Part shown: positions 7,921 through 17,022 of the stretch, piece by piece
How the letters are laid out: each line of letters starts with the position of its first letter
How positions within the stretch are numbered: position 1 is the stretch's first letter
DNA from: Candidatus Coatesiibacteriota bacterium
GTDB taxonomy: Bacteria; JAFGND01
Assembly (NCBI GenBank): GCA_016927185.1
Contig: JAFGND010000043.1
Location: 1-43,117, forward strand
Direction: 5' to 3'
DNA: 43,117 nt
The notes under the pieces: generated by a model
What the model was told of the DNA's origin: nothing
Database searches by the model: none
Seen by the model: the letters and a program-made list of their open reading frames with translations, nothing else
Translations under genes and position numbers: made by a program

Positions 7921-8529
7921 GCGCAGAGAATGTGTCTTTAAAACAAACCCCTCTAAACCCCACAGATTAGAAGAGTTTTGGGAAACAGGGGAAAATATAT
8001 TAGGATTGGAGAAACAATGCTGAGGAATTGACAATAGAGGCTTTTTTGAGGGAAGCAAGATTAAGAGAGGAAACTTGATGTATGGATTAAAGTAAGAATG
8101 GGAATAAAAGTTAGCTGAAAGGATGGAAGGGAAAAAAGATGGATGGTTTCTGGAAAGAATCTGGGTGATGGGAAGACTAATGTGGTAGTTGATATGATTT
8201 CTTCTCATTTTCCAAAACAGTGCAGGGGGAAGAATAGTAAATTAGTGTTTTGGTGGATAGAATGATGTATGATGTAGATTTAAAGCGGGTCTATGAAATA
8301 ATGGGTAGAAATGAAATGCTTTGGTTATTCCTACATATTGGCTAAAGATTTATTGGTAGATGCTTAGAGAATCTGCCTTGTTGGAGATGATTAATGATTA
8401 CTGTGACTATGACAAATACGGTATCCACAAATAAAGCGGCTAGGGATGGGGGCAGAGAATTAGTGTGGTAGAGAAAATATTGATAAGGAGAGAGTTGGAG
8501 GGAGATGATTATAGATTTAGGGAAAATTC

Positions 8530-8558
8530 TTGACAAGATAAGTGGAAAATAATTAAAC
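8530..8558 (+). promoter_or_regulatory. Possible promoter of the exported-protein operon
   Basis: TTGACA at 8530-8535 is a perfect -35 box, but the hexamer 17 bases on (TTAAAC, 8553-8558) is only a fair -10. About 90 bases upstream of the first gene of the operon. Tentative, since the sigma factor preference of this organism is unknown. Confidence 0.3.
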
Positions 8559-8650
8559 ACCAGTAATCTTAATATGATAATATCCAAAAGACATTTTACT
8601 AAAATTGGGAGAATTTTTAAAAGTGGATAACTTAAGTAAAGGAGCATAGA

Positions 8651-10042
8651 ATGCGCATTTTGATAATGATTTTGGTGGGGTTTTCTCTAGTCTATGGAGA
8701 GCATTTCTGGACAAACTGGAGAGGGAATAACAGACAGGATGGATTATCTCCATGTATAGGACCAAGGGAACCTTATTTTATAAATAGTATTTCATTAAAA
8801 CCAGCTTGTGATAAATCAAATAATATGAAAAACGATTTTAAAAGACCAACCATATATCCTCCCCACGTCGCAGCAGTAATATCAGAAGATAGTACTTTAT
8901 ATGTTCGTTACTGTGATGATGGGAATTCTTATCTTCTATCAATAAAGAATGACCAGCTTCAATGGAGAGAGCAGTTTGGAGATCGTGAAGAGCAGAATAT
9001 CTGTATAGATGACGAAGGCATACTATATTTTCCATATGAGGATTATTACCTTGTAGCATATAATGCAAAGCAAAGATATATAATCTGGCAAAAAGGAGAA
9101 ACAAATAGAGGATCAGCTGTCTCAACCTTTGTAGATAAAGGTATAGTCTATCTTATAACTATAGATGAATATGTTTTAGCATACAACAGTAAAAGCGGAG
9201 AATTATTATGGAAAGAGGTGTTAAAATATCCCGTTTATATATCTGCTTATGGAGATAATGGAAGCTTATATTATGAAAGTTCAAATTGTCTGGTTGAATT
9301 TCGTTCAAATAAGACATACAGAACATTACCTGCAGTACATTCATCATTGCCCTCAATAGCAAAAGATGGGACATTATATAGTGTTTTTGATAAGAAGCTA
9401 TATGCAATAACACCAGATATGAATATAAAATGGTCATCAGCAGCAATGGAAGATACAACAGAAGATTTCAATCCTTGTGCAATAGATAATGCAGGTAATA
9501 TTATTTGCTCTTCTTATCAGTTAGGTAATATATATAAATTTGCTTCTAACGGCAGTTTTCTTTGGAAAGTAACAGTAGAAAATTATCCAAATTTGGTAAC
9601 AATAGATGATGAAGATAAGATTTTTTTTGGTAATTTTTTAAATTTATATTGCCTTAAACCTGACGGTTCAAAGATGTATAGTATTAATACAGATGATCTT
9701 ACCTTCTATGCAATTCCAGGACCTGCAAGAAGGTTATATATCTTCTGTTATAATGATGATAATAACAATGACTATGTATTAATTTATGGTGGAAAAGAAG
9801 GATTTAAAGAAAGAAAAGAAACAGCGAAACAAATACCAGCAAAGATTGATATATATCCCAATCCCTTCAAAGACAAGCTAACAGTAAACAGTACTTCAGA
9901 AGGAGCTATCTATAACATAGTTGGGCAATCCATACAATCATTCAATAAAGGCAAGCAAGTCCTTGATACCCAAAGCTGGGAGCAGGGAGTTTATATAATA
10001 AAATCTGGAAGTTCAACAAAGAGAATTATTAAAATCAGGTAG
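8651..10042 (+). CDS. Secreted PQQ-like beta-propeller protein with T9SS sorting domain
   Basis: 463 residues; ATG 8651 has AAAGGAG 7 bases upstream. A short signal peptide (MRILIMILVGFSLVYG) is followed by FWTNWRGNNRQDG, a start also seen in other propellers of this window. The body contains repeated PQQ-like blades, such as LYVRYCDDGNSYLLSIK, YLVAYNAKQRYIIWQKG and YVLAYNSKSGELLWKE. The last 66 residues (from 398) form a T9SS type A tail: IDIYPNPFKDKL, GAIYNIVGQS, SWEQGVYIIKSG and basic end KRIIKIR. Such proteins are exported by Sec, cross the outer membrane by T9SS and lose the tail. These repeats need not bind PQQ; no enzymatic function is implied. First gene of a four-gene operon; 8 bases separate it from the next. 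Confidence 0.82.
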   Translation: MRILIMILVGFSLVYGEHFWTNWRGNNRQDGLSPCIGPREPYFINSISLKPACDKSNNMKNDFKRPTIYPPHVAAVISEDSTLYVRYCDDGNSYLLSIKNDQLQWREQFGDREEQNICIDDEGILYFPYEDYYLVAYNAKQRYIIWQKGETNRGSAVSTFVDKGIVYLITIDEYVLAYNSKSGELLWKEVLKYPVYISAYGDNGSLYYESSNCLVEFRSNKTYRTLPAVHSSLPSIAKDGTLYSVFDKKLYAITPDMNIKWSSAAMEDTTEDFNPCAIDNAGNIICSSYQLGNIYKFASNGSFLWKVTVENYPNLVTIDDEDKIFFGNFLNLYCLKPDGSKMYSINTDDLTFYAIPGPARRLYIFCYNDDNNNDYVLIYGGKEGFKERKETAKQIPAKIDIYPNPFKDKLTVNSTSEGAIYNIVGQSIQSFNKGKQVLDTQSWEQGVYIIKSGSSTKRIIKIR

Positions 10043-10050
10043 GGGGAGTT

Positions 10051-12939
10051 ATGAAAAAGGAATACTTAATAATTGGAGTAATTATTCTATTATCCTTTAT
10101 TTCTTTATATGCAGATCTTGTAACTATTGGAACTCAACCTTTTTTTCATTTTGTTAACTGGGACGATTTATCCTACAGACAAAATTTTAATAATACAAGA
10201 GCTTATCTTTATAATAATCTAGGTATAAGATGGGCAAGAATTCAAATTTCCTGGAAATATGCTTATTTCTATCCTCAGTATATGTACAAAAGAGACCAAC
10301 AAGGTCTTTGGGGAAATGTTGATCATGGAATAAGATTAATGATGCATACAACATTAGCTCCTTTTGCTAGAAAAGTTAGTACTTCAGGAGGTATTATAAT
10401 AAGCCTTGTCCCTGGAGCTCCATATCCGCCAATGAAAAATAAGGGTGATTGGTATCAATGGGATAACGAGAATAATAAGGATTTCGCTTTTTATAAAAAC
10501 CTAGGAGGTCAAGGAGTTGGACTTTTATTAGCTGATATAATGCATAGAAAAGAAAGAATATGGGCTAATACTTCTTATCCAGATTATAAAAAAATAAGAG
10601 AAAAAGAAACAGATCCGTTTTTTGAACCTCATTGGCTTCCAGCAGAAGGAGCATTAAGTATGGGTTCCTCAGGGAATCCAGACGTTCCAGATGAATATAC
10701 ATGGGAGTACTTTTGCATGAAATTCGCAGAGATAGCAGCTGAGAGTCTTGAGATTCATGGAACAAAAGTTCACTTTGAGATAATGAACGAACCATTTAAT
10801 AATGTATGGTTTTGTAGAGGTAAGGATGATGGTAGCACAGAGAATAAGAGATTAACAGCGGATGAAAGCTATGTTGAAAAAGTCTTATATTATGGAACAA
10901 GAGGGATTAAAAGAAAATGGTGTACAGGTCCAGGTGAATTAGATTATAAAGCAATTCCTCTCAACAAATATATCATTTTTTGCTGTTTAAATCCAATGGA
11001 ACCACCAAATTATACTTGGGCGTCGAGTCAATCTCAGGATAAAAAAGATGCAGGGAATGGATGGAATAGTGCAGTTTTAGATAAACTATGGACACAATAT
11101 ACTAGGGGATCAACAAAAGAACCTGCAAACATATATTGTAATGCATTTTCATTTCATCCATATCATTTCGCAGATCCGTATGAAAAGTGGTCATGGCCAT
11201 CTGATAAAACCACTTTTCTTGAAAAAATAGAAAGAATAAATAATGTATTAGATCAAGAAGCAATAAGTAGTAGTATTCCTCTTTTTATTACTGAATATGG
11301 CTACCATGGTGTAGTAAGAGCAGATGTGATGGATCAATTTGGTTCTAAAAAAGAACTAGGCTATTGGTTATCAGCGTACTCAGAAGGAAGTTATGAAAAC
11401 AAGATGTTTCATTATACAGGAGATCCTTCTAAGGGTGGTTGGACTGAATTTGTTCAGGTAGAGCAAGATAAATTTAACTTCAATCAAAAATGGAGTAACA
11501 ATAAAAATGCATTTGCATGGGAAAGCAATTTCAGGAATAATGATGGTACTGGTGTAACATATCATACAGATAAATATTTTTCTTTCAGGCAAGAACAAGA
11601 TAATTTTGATGGAGGTGGAGCAGACTTTGAAAGTTATTCCTTGCCTAGAGGCTGGTTTGGAGATGCTTTATGGATTCAATGTAATTATGTAAAACCTATA
11701 ATGTTTTCTGATCCTTTTGAAAATGAGATAAGATGTGCCAGATTTTTTACTAATGCTATAAATATAGTAATTGAATGGAATAGAACCCATTATAGACAAA
11801 TAAGAGGTTTTTTTACCTGGCAAAACGCTGGTTCTTGTCACTATAATGCTTGGAAAGACGATCATTGGGCATATTGTGGACATTTTCATTCTGGAGATCT
11901 TTATAGCGATGATACAAAATTCAACGGAACAAGTAGCATAGAGGTGGATTATAAAATAGGTCCTGCAAAATTAGAAGCTTTTGCTTTAGCAGCATTTAAA
12001 CAAATTATTTTAGATGAATATTGGAATCCTACTTTTGCTAAATATAACTCTAAGATAAAGAATTCAACTAAAGTTAAAATCAGTGACTTAAACAATAATC
12101 TTAAATCAAATGAAATAAAGAGTAAAACAACAAATGTAGGAGGAACGGTAGAAGAATGGGGAGTTTGGAGAAGCGGTAGATATAACTATACTAGCAATCA
12201 AGTAGCATGTATAATTTTACCTATAACTCATTTAAGTGAATGGAGTAGTATAACAATAAATAGATATAAGACAAAAATTGTTGAAAGTGAACAGAATTCA
12301 TATTTTGATACTTCTTCAAAATGGGATAATCTTCTAAAATATATTCCCTATGATTGTCCTCATAATGTTTCTGTTTTTTTTGGTTATCCAAATGTTTATC
12401 CCGATTTTCCAGTTCCTGATGATAGATGGTATTACATTGGAGATCTTGTGAATGGAGATCTTGGAGAAGAGCATAAATTTTATCCGGATGACTTCCATAT
12501 AGATGATTATGATTATAGATGCATATGGTTGGTAGAAAACACAAATAACTGGAAGTATCCAGGTGTTTCAGATCCCTATCCAGATGATTTTATTTGGGGC
12601 AATTTTTGTATTAAATGGGAGCAAACCTTACAAACAAATAAAACAGCGAAAAGAGTCCCAATACAACCTAAAATTGAAATTTCACCTAACCCATTTTCAA
12701 GTTCTTTAAAGATTTCTTATAGAGTAACTGGTAATGGAAAACCAAATGTCCAGATAGTTCTATATGATCTAACAGGAAAAAGAATCAAGGAATTAGTAAA
12801 TGAGAAGAAGAAACAAGGGATGTATAGATTTAATAAAGATCTTAGTTATTTAAATAATGGGGTCTATTTCTGTAGATATGTGCTAGATGGAAAAGTTATA
12901 TCAGTTCAAAAACTTCTGCATTTAACCAAATCCAAGTAG
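10051..12939 (+). CDS. Secreted glycoside hydrolase-like protein (clan GH-A-like TIM barrel) with T9SS sorting domain
   Basis: 962 residues with signal peptide (KEYLIIGVIILLSFISLYA). The barrel part shows GIRWARIQISW (58-68), HFEIMNEPFN (241-250; Asn246-Glu247 typical acid/base pair of clan GH-A), FSFHPYHF (367-373) and PLFITEYGYHG (410-420; Glu415 as nucleophile candidate). That order fits retaining glycosidases of the GH5/GH39/GH-A type, but I cannot name the family or the sugar. The last roughly 85 residues are a longer T9SS type A tail: ISPNPFSSSLKI, VQIVLYDLTGKRIKEL, NNGVYFCRYVLDGKV. Ribosome site GGGGGAG precedes ATG 10051. Lying between propeller genes in one operon, it may act at the cell surface on polysaccharide. 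The large middle part (about 450-850) is unassigned. Confidence 0.75.
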   Translation: MKKEYLIIGVIILLSFISLYADLVTIGTQPFFHFVNWDDLSYRQNFNNTRAYLYNNLGIRWARIQISWKYAYFYPQYMYKRDQQGLWGNVDHGIRLMMHTTLAPFARKVSTSGGIIISLVPGAPYPPMKNKGDWYQWDNENNKDFAFYKNLGGQGVGLLLADIMHRKERIWANTSYPDYKKIREKETDPFFEPHWLPAEGALSMGSSGNPDVPDEYTWEYFCMKFAEIAAESLEIHGTKVHFEIMNEPFNNVWFCRGKDDGSTENKRLTADESYVEKVLYYGTRGIKRKWCTGPGELDYKAIPLNKYIIFCCLNPMEPPNYTWASSQSQDKKDAGNGWNSAVLDKLWTQYTRGSTKEPANIYCNAFSFHPYHFADPYEKWSWPSDKTTFLEKIERINNVLDQEAISSSIPLFITEYGYHGVVRADVMDQFGSKKELGYWLSAYSEGSYENKMFHYTGDPSKGGWTEFVQVEQDKFNFNQKWSNNKNAFAWESNFRNNDGTGVTYHTDKYFSFRQEQDNFDGGGADFESYSLPRGWFGDALWIQCNYVKPIMFSDPFENEIRCARFFTNAINIVIEWNRTHYRQIRGFFTWQNAGSCHYNAWKDDHWAYCGHFHSGDLYSDDTKFNGTSSIEVDYKIGPAKLEAFALAAFKQIILDEYWNPTFAKYNSKIKNSTKVKISDLNNNLKSNEIKSKTTNVGGTVEEWGVWRSGRYNYTSNQVACIILPITHLSEWSSITINRYKTKIVESEQNSYFDTSSKWDNLLKYIPYDCPHNVSVFFGYPNVYPDFPVPDDRWYYIGDLVNGDLGEEHKFYPDDFHIDDYDYRCIWLVENTNNWKYPGVSDPYPDDFIWGNFCIKWEQTLQTNKTAKRVPIQPKIEISPNPFSSSLKISYRVTGNGKPNVQIVLYDLTGKRIKELVNEKKKQGMYRFNKDLSYLNNGVYFCRYVLDGKVISVQKLLHLTKSK

Positions 12940-12950
12940 AGGAGATAAAA

Positions 12951-14057
12951 ATGAAAAAAACAATAACTATAATGATATGCTTTTCAATAGCTTCTTTGTT
13001 TATGACTCTTTCTTGTATGGATGAAAACGAAATTCCTGAATATAATTCTGGAATAGGAGATCAGACAGGTTATCCGGCACCCGTTTGGGAGGTATATTTG
13101 GGGAGTTACAGTGAACCATGTAATGTTTGGTGTGTTGATGTGAATAATGAATACTTTCTTGCTTCTGGAAATAATGCTGTAAGACATTGGTTTATTGGCT
13201 TTTATCCCCAACTTAAACGTACAACTGGTGGTTTAAGCGGTGATGTCCTTTCTGCAGCATTTGTATATCCTAATCAACAATATCCAATTTTAGTTGGTCA
13301 AGAAGATGGATATCTTCTTAGATTTAGATGGATACCGATAATGGGTGGAGAGAAACGTGATACATTGAATATTAAGAAAACTGGCGAAATACCAATTCAT
13401 GCGATAGACGTTAGTAATAGTGATCCTCAAAAGTGCCTAATAGCTAGGTATGATACTGTTGAGTATTGGCAGACAGTATTGCCAAAGGAATTTGAAAAAT
13501 TGAAGACTTATACAATAGAACAAGGAGTAGAAAGCAATACATACATCTGGTCTATAGATTTTTGCTCTGGTGATCAATATTTTATAACAGGAGGTTTTGA
13601 TAAAAATGTTTATAAATGGAACATTTCTGTACAGTATTCTCTTTTTCATTTCGAGGATCATTCTTTAGAAGGACTCCATCCCCCAAGTCACAAAGATAGA
13701 GTTCGAAGTGTAAAAGTAGCATCAAATAGCAGCTTTGTTCTTTCAGGAGGAAATGATGGAAAACTGAAAAAGTGGGATTTAAACGGAAATCTAATATGTA
13801 CTTTTAATGGACATAGTGATAGACCTTATGGATTTATTTCTTCTATAACTATAACAGATGACAATTGTACAGCTGTAACAGGTGGTGATGACGGAGAAAT
13901 AAGAGTTTGGGATGTTCAGAATAATAATGCATTTGCAATAGCCGGTTTTCATGTTGGTGGAGTACATTCTGTAGCCATTTTAAAAGGAGCTAGTGGCACT
14001 AATTATATATTGTCATCTGGTGCAGATGGGAAAGTAAAATGCTGGAATATACCTTAA
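12951..14057 (+). CDS. WD40-repeat lipoprotein
   Basis: 368 residues; ribosome site AGGAG 7 bases before ATG 12951 and 11 bases after the previous stop. N-terminus is a lipoprotein-like signal (FSIASLFMTLSC, Cys22; the lipobox is imperfect at -3), followed by an acidic DENEIPEY linker. Several WD40 blades are clear in the second half: VRSVKVASNSSFVLSGG-NDGKLKKWDL, ITITDDNCTAVTGGDDGEIRVWDV, and VHSVAILKGASG..ILSSGADGKVKCWNI; weaker blades precede. Probably a periplasmic or surface-exposed scaffold seven-bladed propeller. It lacks the T9SS tail of its neighbours and may be their membrane-anchored partner; that is inference. Confidence 0.8.
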   Translation: MKKTITIMICFSIASLFMTLSCMDENEIPEYNSGIGDQTGYPAPVWEVYLGSYSEPCNVWCVDVNNEYFLASGNNAVRHWFIGFYPQLKRTTGGLSGDVLSAAFVYPNQQYPILVGQEDGYLLRFRWIPIMGGEKRDTLNIKKTGEIPIHAIDVSNSDPQKCLIARYDTVEYWQTVLPKEFEKLKTYTIEQGVESNTYIWSIDFCSGDQYFITGGFDKNVYKWNISVQYSLFHFEDHSLEGLHPPSHKDRVRSVKVASNSSFVLSGGNDGKLKKWDLNGNLICTFNGHSDRPYGFISSITITDDNCTAVTGGDDGEIRVWDVQNNNAFAIAGFHVGGVHSVAILKGASGTNYILSSGADGKVKCWNIP

Positions 14058-14071
14058 TAAGGAGAAAGATA

Positions 14072-15394
14072 ATGAGAATTATATTATTTATCATATTCCT
14101 CTTTTCCTTTTCAACCTTGCACGGTGCAGGAGAACTGATCTGGAAATCGGAGAGGATACTGAAAAAGGAAAATAATGGATACAGAATCCAGACTTCTCCT
14201 GTAATAGGTTATAATGGATCAGAAAAGCTTCTTTTTGTTTTCTCTAATACTACAGAAGGATATGGAGATACAGGATTATTATGCTTTGATCCGTTAACAG
14301 GAGATCTTAAATGGCTATATAATCTTTATCCTAACATAGATGCTAATCCAGTTTATGATGATGGAATTATATATGCTCCAGGACGTGATTTTTTTTACGC
14401 AATATATTCCAGTAATCATACTTTGAAATGGGAGTATGATTCTCCATATGAATCTTATACTCCTTTAATTCACAGTAATAGCATATTTGCAAGTCTTTCA
14501 CTTTTAGTATCTCTGAATAAAGAATCTGGTGGAAAAAACTGGCAGTCTATAGTTGATTCTTACTATCAACCTTTATTTCTTGAGAATTTTCTATTTGTTG
14601 TTGATTATTATCATTGGCTTACTGCAGTAAATGCAGCAAATGGAGACACATTATGGTGGGGATATTCTAAATTAGTCAGAACAGAGCTTGCACCGATCTT
14701 GTGGAATAATTATATCTATATCAGTGAAGCTAGTAATTATAACGGTTGTTCAAAAATAAATCCAAAAGATGGAAAGAGGATATGGAATTATCATGTAGAT
14801 AATATCAGAACTTCACCATATATTTTGAATGAGAAGATTTATTTTGGAGATGTAGACGGCTATTTATATTGCCTTGATGCCAATGATGGCTCTTTCAAGT
14901 GGAAGGCAGCGGTAGGAGATACTGTAGCATCTACAATAACATCTGCATATGATCCAGTAACCCAAAAGGATGTTCTTTATTTTGGAAGCAATCTTGATTA
15001 TCTTCATGCAAGAGATGCAGCAGATGGCAAGCATTTATGGGTTTACAAGACAGGAGGAAATATACGTTCAACTCCTTGCGTATCAGACAGTATAATTTAT
15101 TTCACAAGTGATGACGGTTATCTCTATGCAGTGAATATTGGTTTCAAGGATGGCTTCAATAAAAAGCAATCCTCCCATCACCTTCCATCCCCCTCCCTTT
15201 CCTCATATCCCAATCCATTCAGGGACAGACTGATTATAGAAACATCTGACAAGGCAAGGATATACTCTATCACCGGGCAATTTATCATGAAAGTAGAGAA
15301 AGGCAAGCACTCTATTGATACTAGCAGCTGGAAACAGGGAGTATATATAGTGAAGAGCGGTACAGAAACCAAGCGCATTGTAAAAATCAACTAG
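14072..15394 (+). CDS. Secreted PQQ-like beta-propeller protein with T9SS sorting domain
   Basis: 440 residues from ATG 14072; an upstream in-frame ATG at 14039 overlaps the previous gene and would bury the signal peptide, while ATG 14072 has AAGGAG 8 bases before it. Signal peptide MRIILFIIFLFSFSTLHGA. Propeller blades include GDLKWLYNLYPNIDANPVYD, KRIWNYHVDNIRTSPYI, YLYCLDANDGSFKWKAAVGD and KHLWVYKTGGNIRSTPCVSD. The end is a T9SS type A tail: SSYPNPFRDRLI, ARIYSITGQFIMKV, GVYIVKSGTETKRIVKIN. The tail is nearly the same as in the genes at 40964 and 42259 on the chromosomal side. Last gene of the operon; a terminator with T-run follows. Confidence 0.83.
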   Translation: MRIILFIIFLFSFSTLHGAGELIWKSERILKKENNGYRIQTSPVIGYNGSEKLLFVFSNTTEGYGDTGLLCFDPLTGDLKWLYNLYPNIDANPVYDDGIIYAPGRDFFYAIYSSNHTLKWEYDSPYESYTPLIHSNSIFASLSLLVSLNKESGGKNWQSIVDSYYQPLFLENFLFVVDYYHWLTAVNAANGDTLWWGYSKLVRTELAPILWNNYIYISEASNYNGCSKINPKDGKRIWNYHVDNIRTSPYILNEKIYFGDVDGYLYCLDANDGSFKWKAAVGDTVASTITSAYDPVTQKDVLYFGSNLDYLHARDAADGKHLWVYKTGGNIRSTPCVSDSIIYFTSDDGYLYAVNIGFKDGFNKKQSSHHLPSPSLSSYPNPFRDRLIIETSDKARIYSITGQFIMKVEKGKHSIDTSSWKQGVYIVKSGTETKRIVKIN

Positions 15395-15424
15395 CTCAGA
15401 ACTACCTTTCTTGTTTTATTATAT

Positions 15425-15453
15425 AGAGCTTGTGGAAACCCATGAGCTCTTTT
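15425..15453 (+). terminator. Rho-independent terminator of exported-protein operon
   Basis: AGAGCTTGTGG pairs with CCATGAGCTCT (with two G-T pairs) around a short AAAC loop, followed by TTTT. Thirty bases after the last stop codon of the four-gene operon. Confidence 0.7.
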
Positions 15454-15551
15454 GTTTCACAAATCATCTCTCCACGCTATTTTTCTTCAGAAAAGACCTT
15501 GACAAATTCACTTAATCAATTACATTGCAAAAGAATAGGTAAGGTGGAGAA

Positions 15552-16628
15552 ATGGAAAAATCAAGAAAATACTCTATATGCTTTTTTCAGGAAAAGGTAT
15601 TTCATGACATTGGCAAGAAAGCATTGTTGATTTATCTAGGGCTGCAATCATTAGCGGATTGCTGGGGGATGGTAACTAATGATGTTTTTCTAATAAAGAA
15701 CTTGCTGTCTGGGATGTTTGATGCTGAAGAGATAGAAGAAGCAATTGATATAATGGAGAGATCAGGTTTGCTGGAAAAAGTAAATAATCAGGATTGTTAT
15801 TTTCTGAAGAATTTTCATAAGCATCAGAGACCAATAATATACTTCGAGAAACTTCCTGATTTCATCCCCACCTATGAGATTCTCCATTCTGCAAGAATTG
15901 CAGTTTCTAAAATTAAAGGAATGGAGTCATACAATAGTGCTATTGAATTTTTCTGCAAACTTGGTTATATTGATGATGATCAAATAGATAGGCTAAAATT
16001 CCCGGGGAATTCACCGGGAATTACCGGGGAATTCCTCCTAGGAAAGGATGAGGTCCTAGAAATAAATAAGGAAGGTAAGGAACCTAGTGCATCCTTAGCT
16101 TCCGATCCAGTTCCTGATAATTATTCTGATCCTGAAATATTGAAAGAAGCGGAACAGTTCATGAGGTTCTGGAGAGATCTGAATTTAACTGGGGAAGCAA
16201 ATTTAATAGATATTGCAAAACTAATTAAGCAAGACAAATGGAAGGATTGGAAAAAGATTCTGCCAGTTATTTCAAGACATAGGTGTTTCAGAACCAAGAC
16301 CAATCCTGTGACATTGATTCAATTAATTAACAGCCAGAAAACCAATGATCTCGCAATCCAGATCTACAAAGAAAACAGACCAGCAAAACCTTCAGCAAAA
16401 GAAAGAAAGATTTATGTTTTCGTGAAAGAACTTAAAAGTTATGTTCCAGTCTCGCGTGAAGCATTCAAAAGGCTAGGCATAGAAGATATAGAAGTAAGCC
16501 TTGAAGTACTGAGAGAGAAAGTACCGGAACTTAATTTAAATCTGGAGCCCCAAAAAATAATAGTACCAGTGAAGGGTATGAGAAGTATAGGAGAAATCAT
16601 AGAAGAGAAGATTAACAAAGATCTATGA
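15552..16628 (+). CDS. Phage-type replication initiator-like protein (winged helix N-terminus)
   Basis: 358 residues; GGTGGAG ribosome site just before ATG 15552. The N-terminus follows the pattern of phage/plasmid replisome-organiser proteins: KVFHDIGKKALLIYLGLQ, SLADCWGMV, then FLIKNLLSGMFDAEEIEEAI, IMERSGLLEKV, CYFLKNFHKHQRP. In such proteins this winged-helix domain binds origin DNA. The middle (about 150-200) is a linker rich in Gly, Pro and Ser, encoded partly by three GC-rich direct repeats. The C-terminal half (EAEQFMRFWRDLNLTGEANL, DKWKDWKKILPVI, FRTKTNPVTLIQLI) resembles the helical C-terminal part of phage replication proteins that bind the helicase or loader. No helicase gene is visible nearby. 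Function is inferred from pattern only. Confidence 0.55.
   Translation: MEKSRKYSICFFQEKVFHDIGKKALLIYLGLQSLADCWGMVTNDVFLIKNLLSGMFDAEEIEEAIDIMERSGLLEKVNNQDCYFLKNFHKHQRPIIYFEKLPDFIPTYEILHSARIAVSKIKGMESYNSAIEFFCKLGYIDDDQIDRLKFPGNSPGITGEFLLGKDEVLEINKEGKEPSASLASDPVPDNYSDPEILKEAEQFMRFWRDLNLTGEANLIDIAKLIKQDKWKDWKKILPVISRHRCFRTKTNPVTLIQLINSQKTNDLAIQIYKENRPAKPSAKERKIYVFVKELKSYVPVSREAFKRLGIEDIEVSLEVLREKVPELNLNLEPQKIIVPVKGMRSIGEIIEEKINKDL
16002..16034 (+). repeat. Three GC-rich direct repeats inside the replication gene
   Basis: CCGGGGAATTC (16002-16012), ACCGGGAATT (16013-16022) and ACCGGGGAATTC (16023-16034) follow each other directly, a striking GC-rich island in AT-rich DNA. They code for the linker (about residues 151-161) of the putative initiator. 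Phage lambda carries its origin repeats inside gene O in the same way, so this may be the binding array of the protein. Confidence 0.6.
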
Positions 16629-16834
16629 GTTTCTAAGTAAAATTTCCAAAAAGATTATTGTATCCGTAGCGTGTCATCAGAAATTAACCTCTTTTGCGAG
16701 GTCTGAGATCTTGGGAAAGATTTAGCGAATTAATTAGTTAGCAGATTAGCATTAAAAAAATACTGTAAATACCTTAATTTTAAAGAGAATTGACCAAATC
16801 ATTATCTAGAAACATCCCACTTCTAATCAACCAG

Positions 16835-16914
16835 AAATGCCTTAAAAATCGATTGTTCCTGAAGATGGTAAACTAATAAGGGGATAGTACTTATCGTTTA
16901 AAATTGAGGCATTT
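16835..16914. repeat. Long-range inverted repeat, possible structured RNA
   Basis: AAATGCCT (16835-16842) pairs with AGGCATTT (16907-16914); three more pairs continue inward (one G-T). The enclosed 58 bases contain a near-palindrome around GATAGTACTTATC. Could fold as an RNA or form a binding site; function unknown. Confidence 0.35.
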
Positions 16915-16994
16915 GTGAGGGGAAGATTGAGACAAGATTATGGGAAGAAGGTTGTAATGATTTGTGGAGGGAAAATATTTCTGATATTTTGCCC

Positions 16995-17022
16995 TTGACT
17001 TCTTTGGAAAAGGTGTTATATG
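16995..17022 (+). promoter_or_regulatory. Possible promoter of the ADP-ribosylglycohydrolase gene
   Basis: TTGACT at 16995-17000 and TATATG at 17017-17022 with 16 bases between. A TATAAT at 17035-17040 lacks a good -35 box. Sixty-five bases upstream of the start codon. Confidence 0.35.

Larger units (their letters stand above)
7614..8650. other. 1 kb non-coding region, purine-rich top strand
   Basis: No ORF with a ribosome site or family likeness on either strand. The top strand is strongly G/A-rich from about 7860 to 8530. Two 27-base segments (7718-7744 and 7894-7920) agree at 22 of 27 positions, all differences being transitions. The region may be decayed coding sequence, a non-coding RNA locus, or stuffer between the replication module and the exported-protein operon. 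The promoter of that operon should lie at the right end. Confidence 0.4.

Noticed and set aside
7891-8208. 105-codon minus-strand frame in the purine-rich region
   Set aside because: Sequence bias (Ser, Pro, Leu, Phe, Ile) reflects purine-rich DNA; no ribosome site or family likeness.
8651-10042. Calling the propellers PQQ-dependent dehydrogenases
   Set aside because: Only repeat motifs are seen; no catalytic Asp/Ca site or dehydrogenase-type length. Likely non-enzymatic propellers.
15430-15630. 66-codon plus-strand frame before the initiator gene
   Set aside because: Begins inside the operon terminator and overlaps the initiator start in another frame; no ribosome site.
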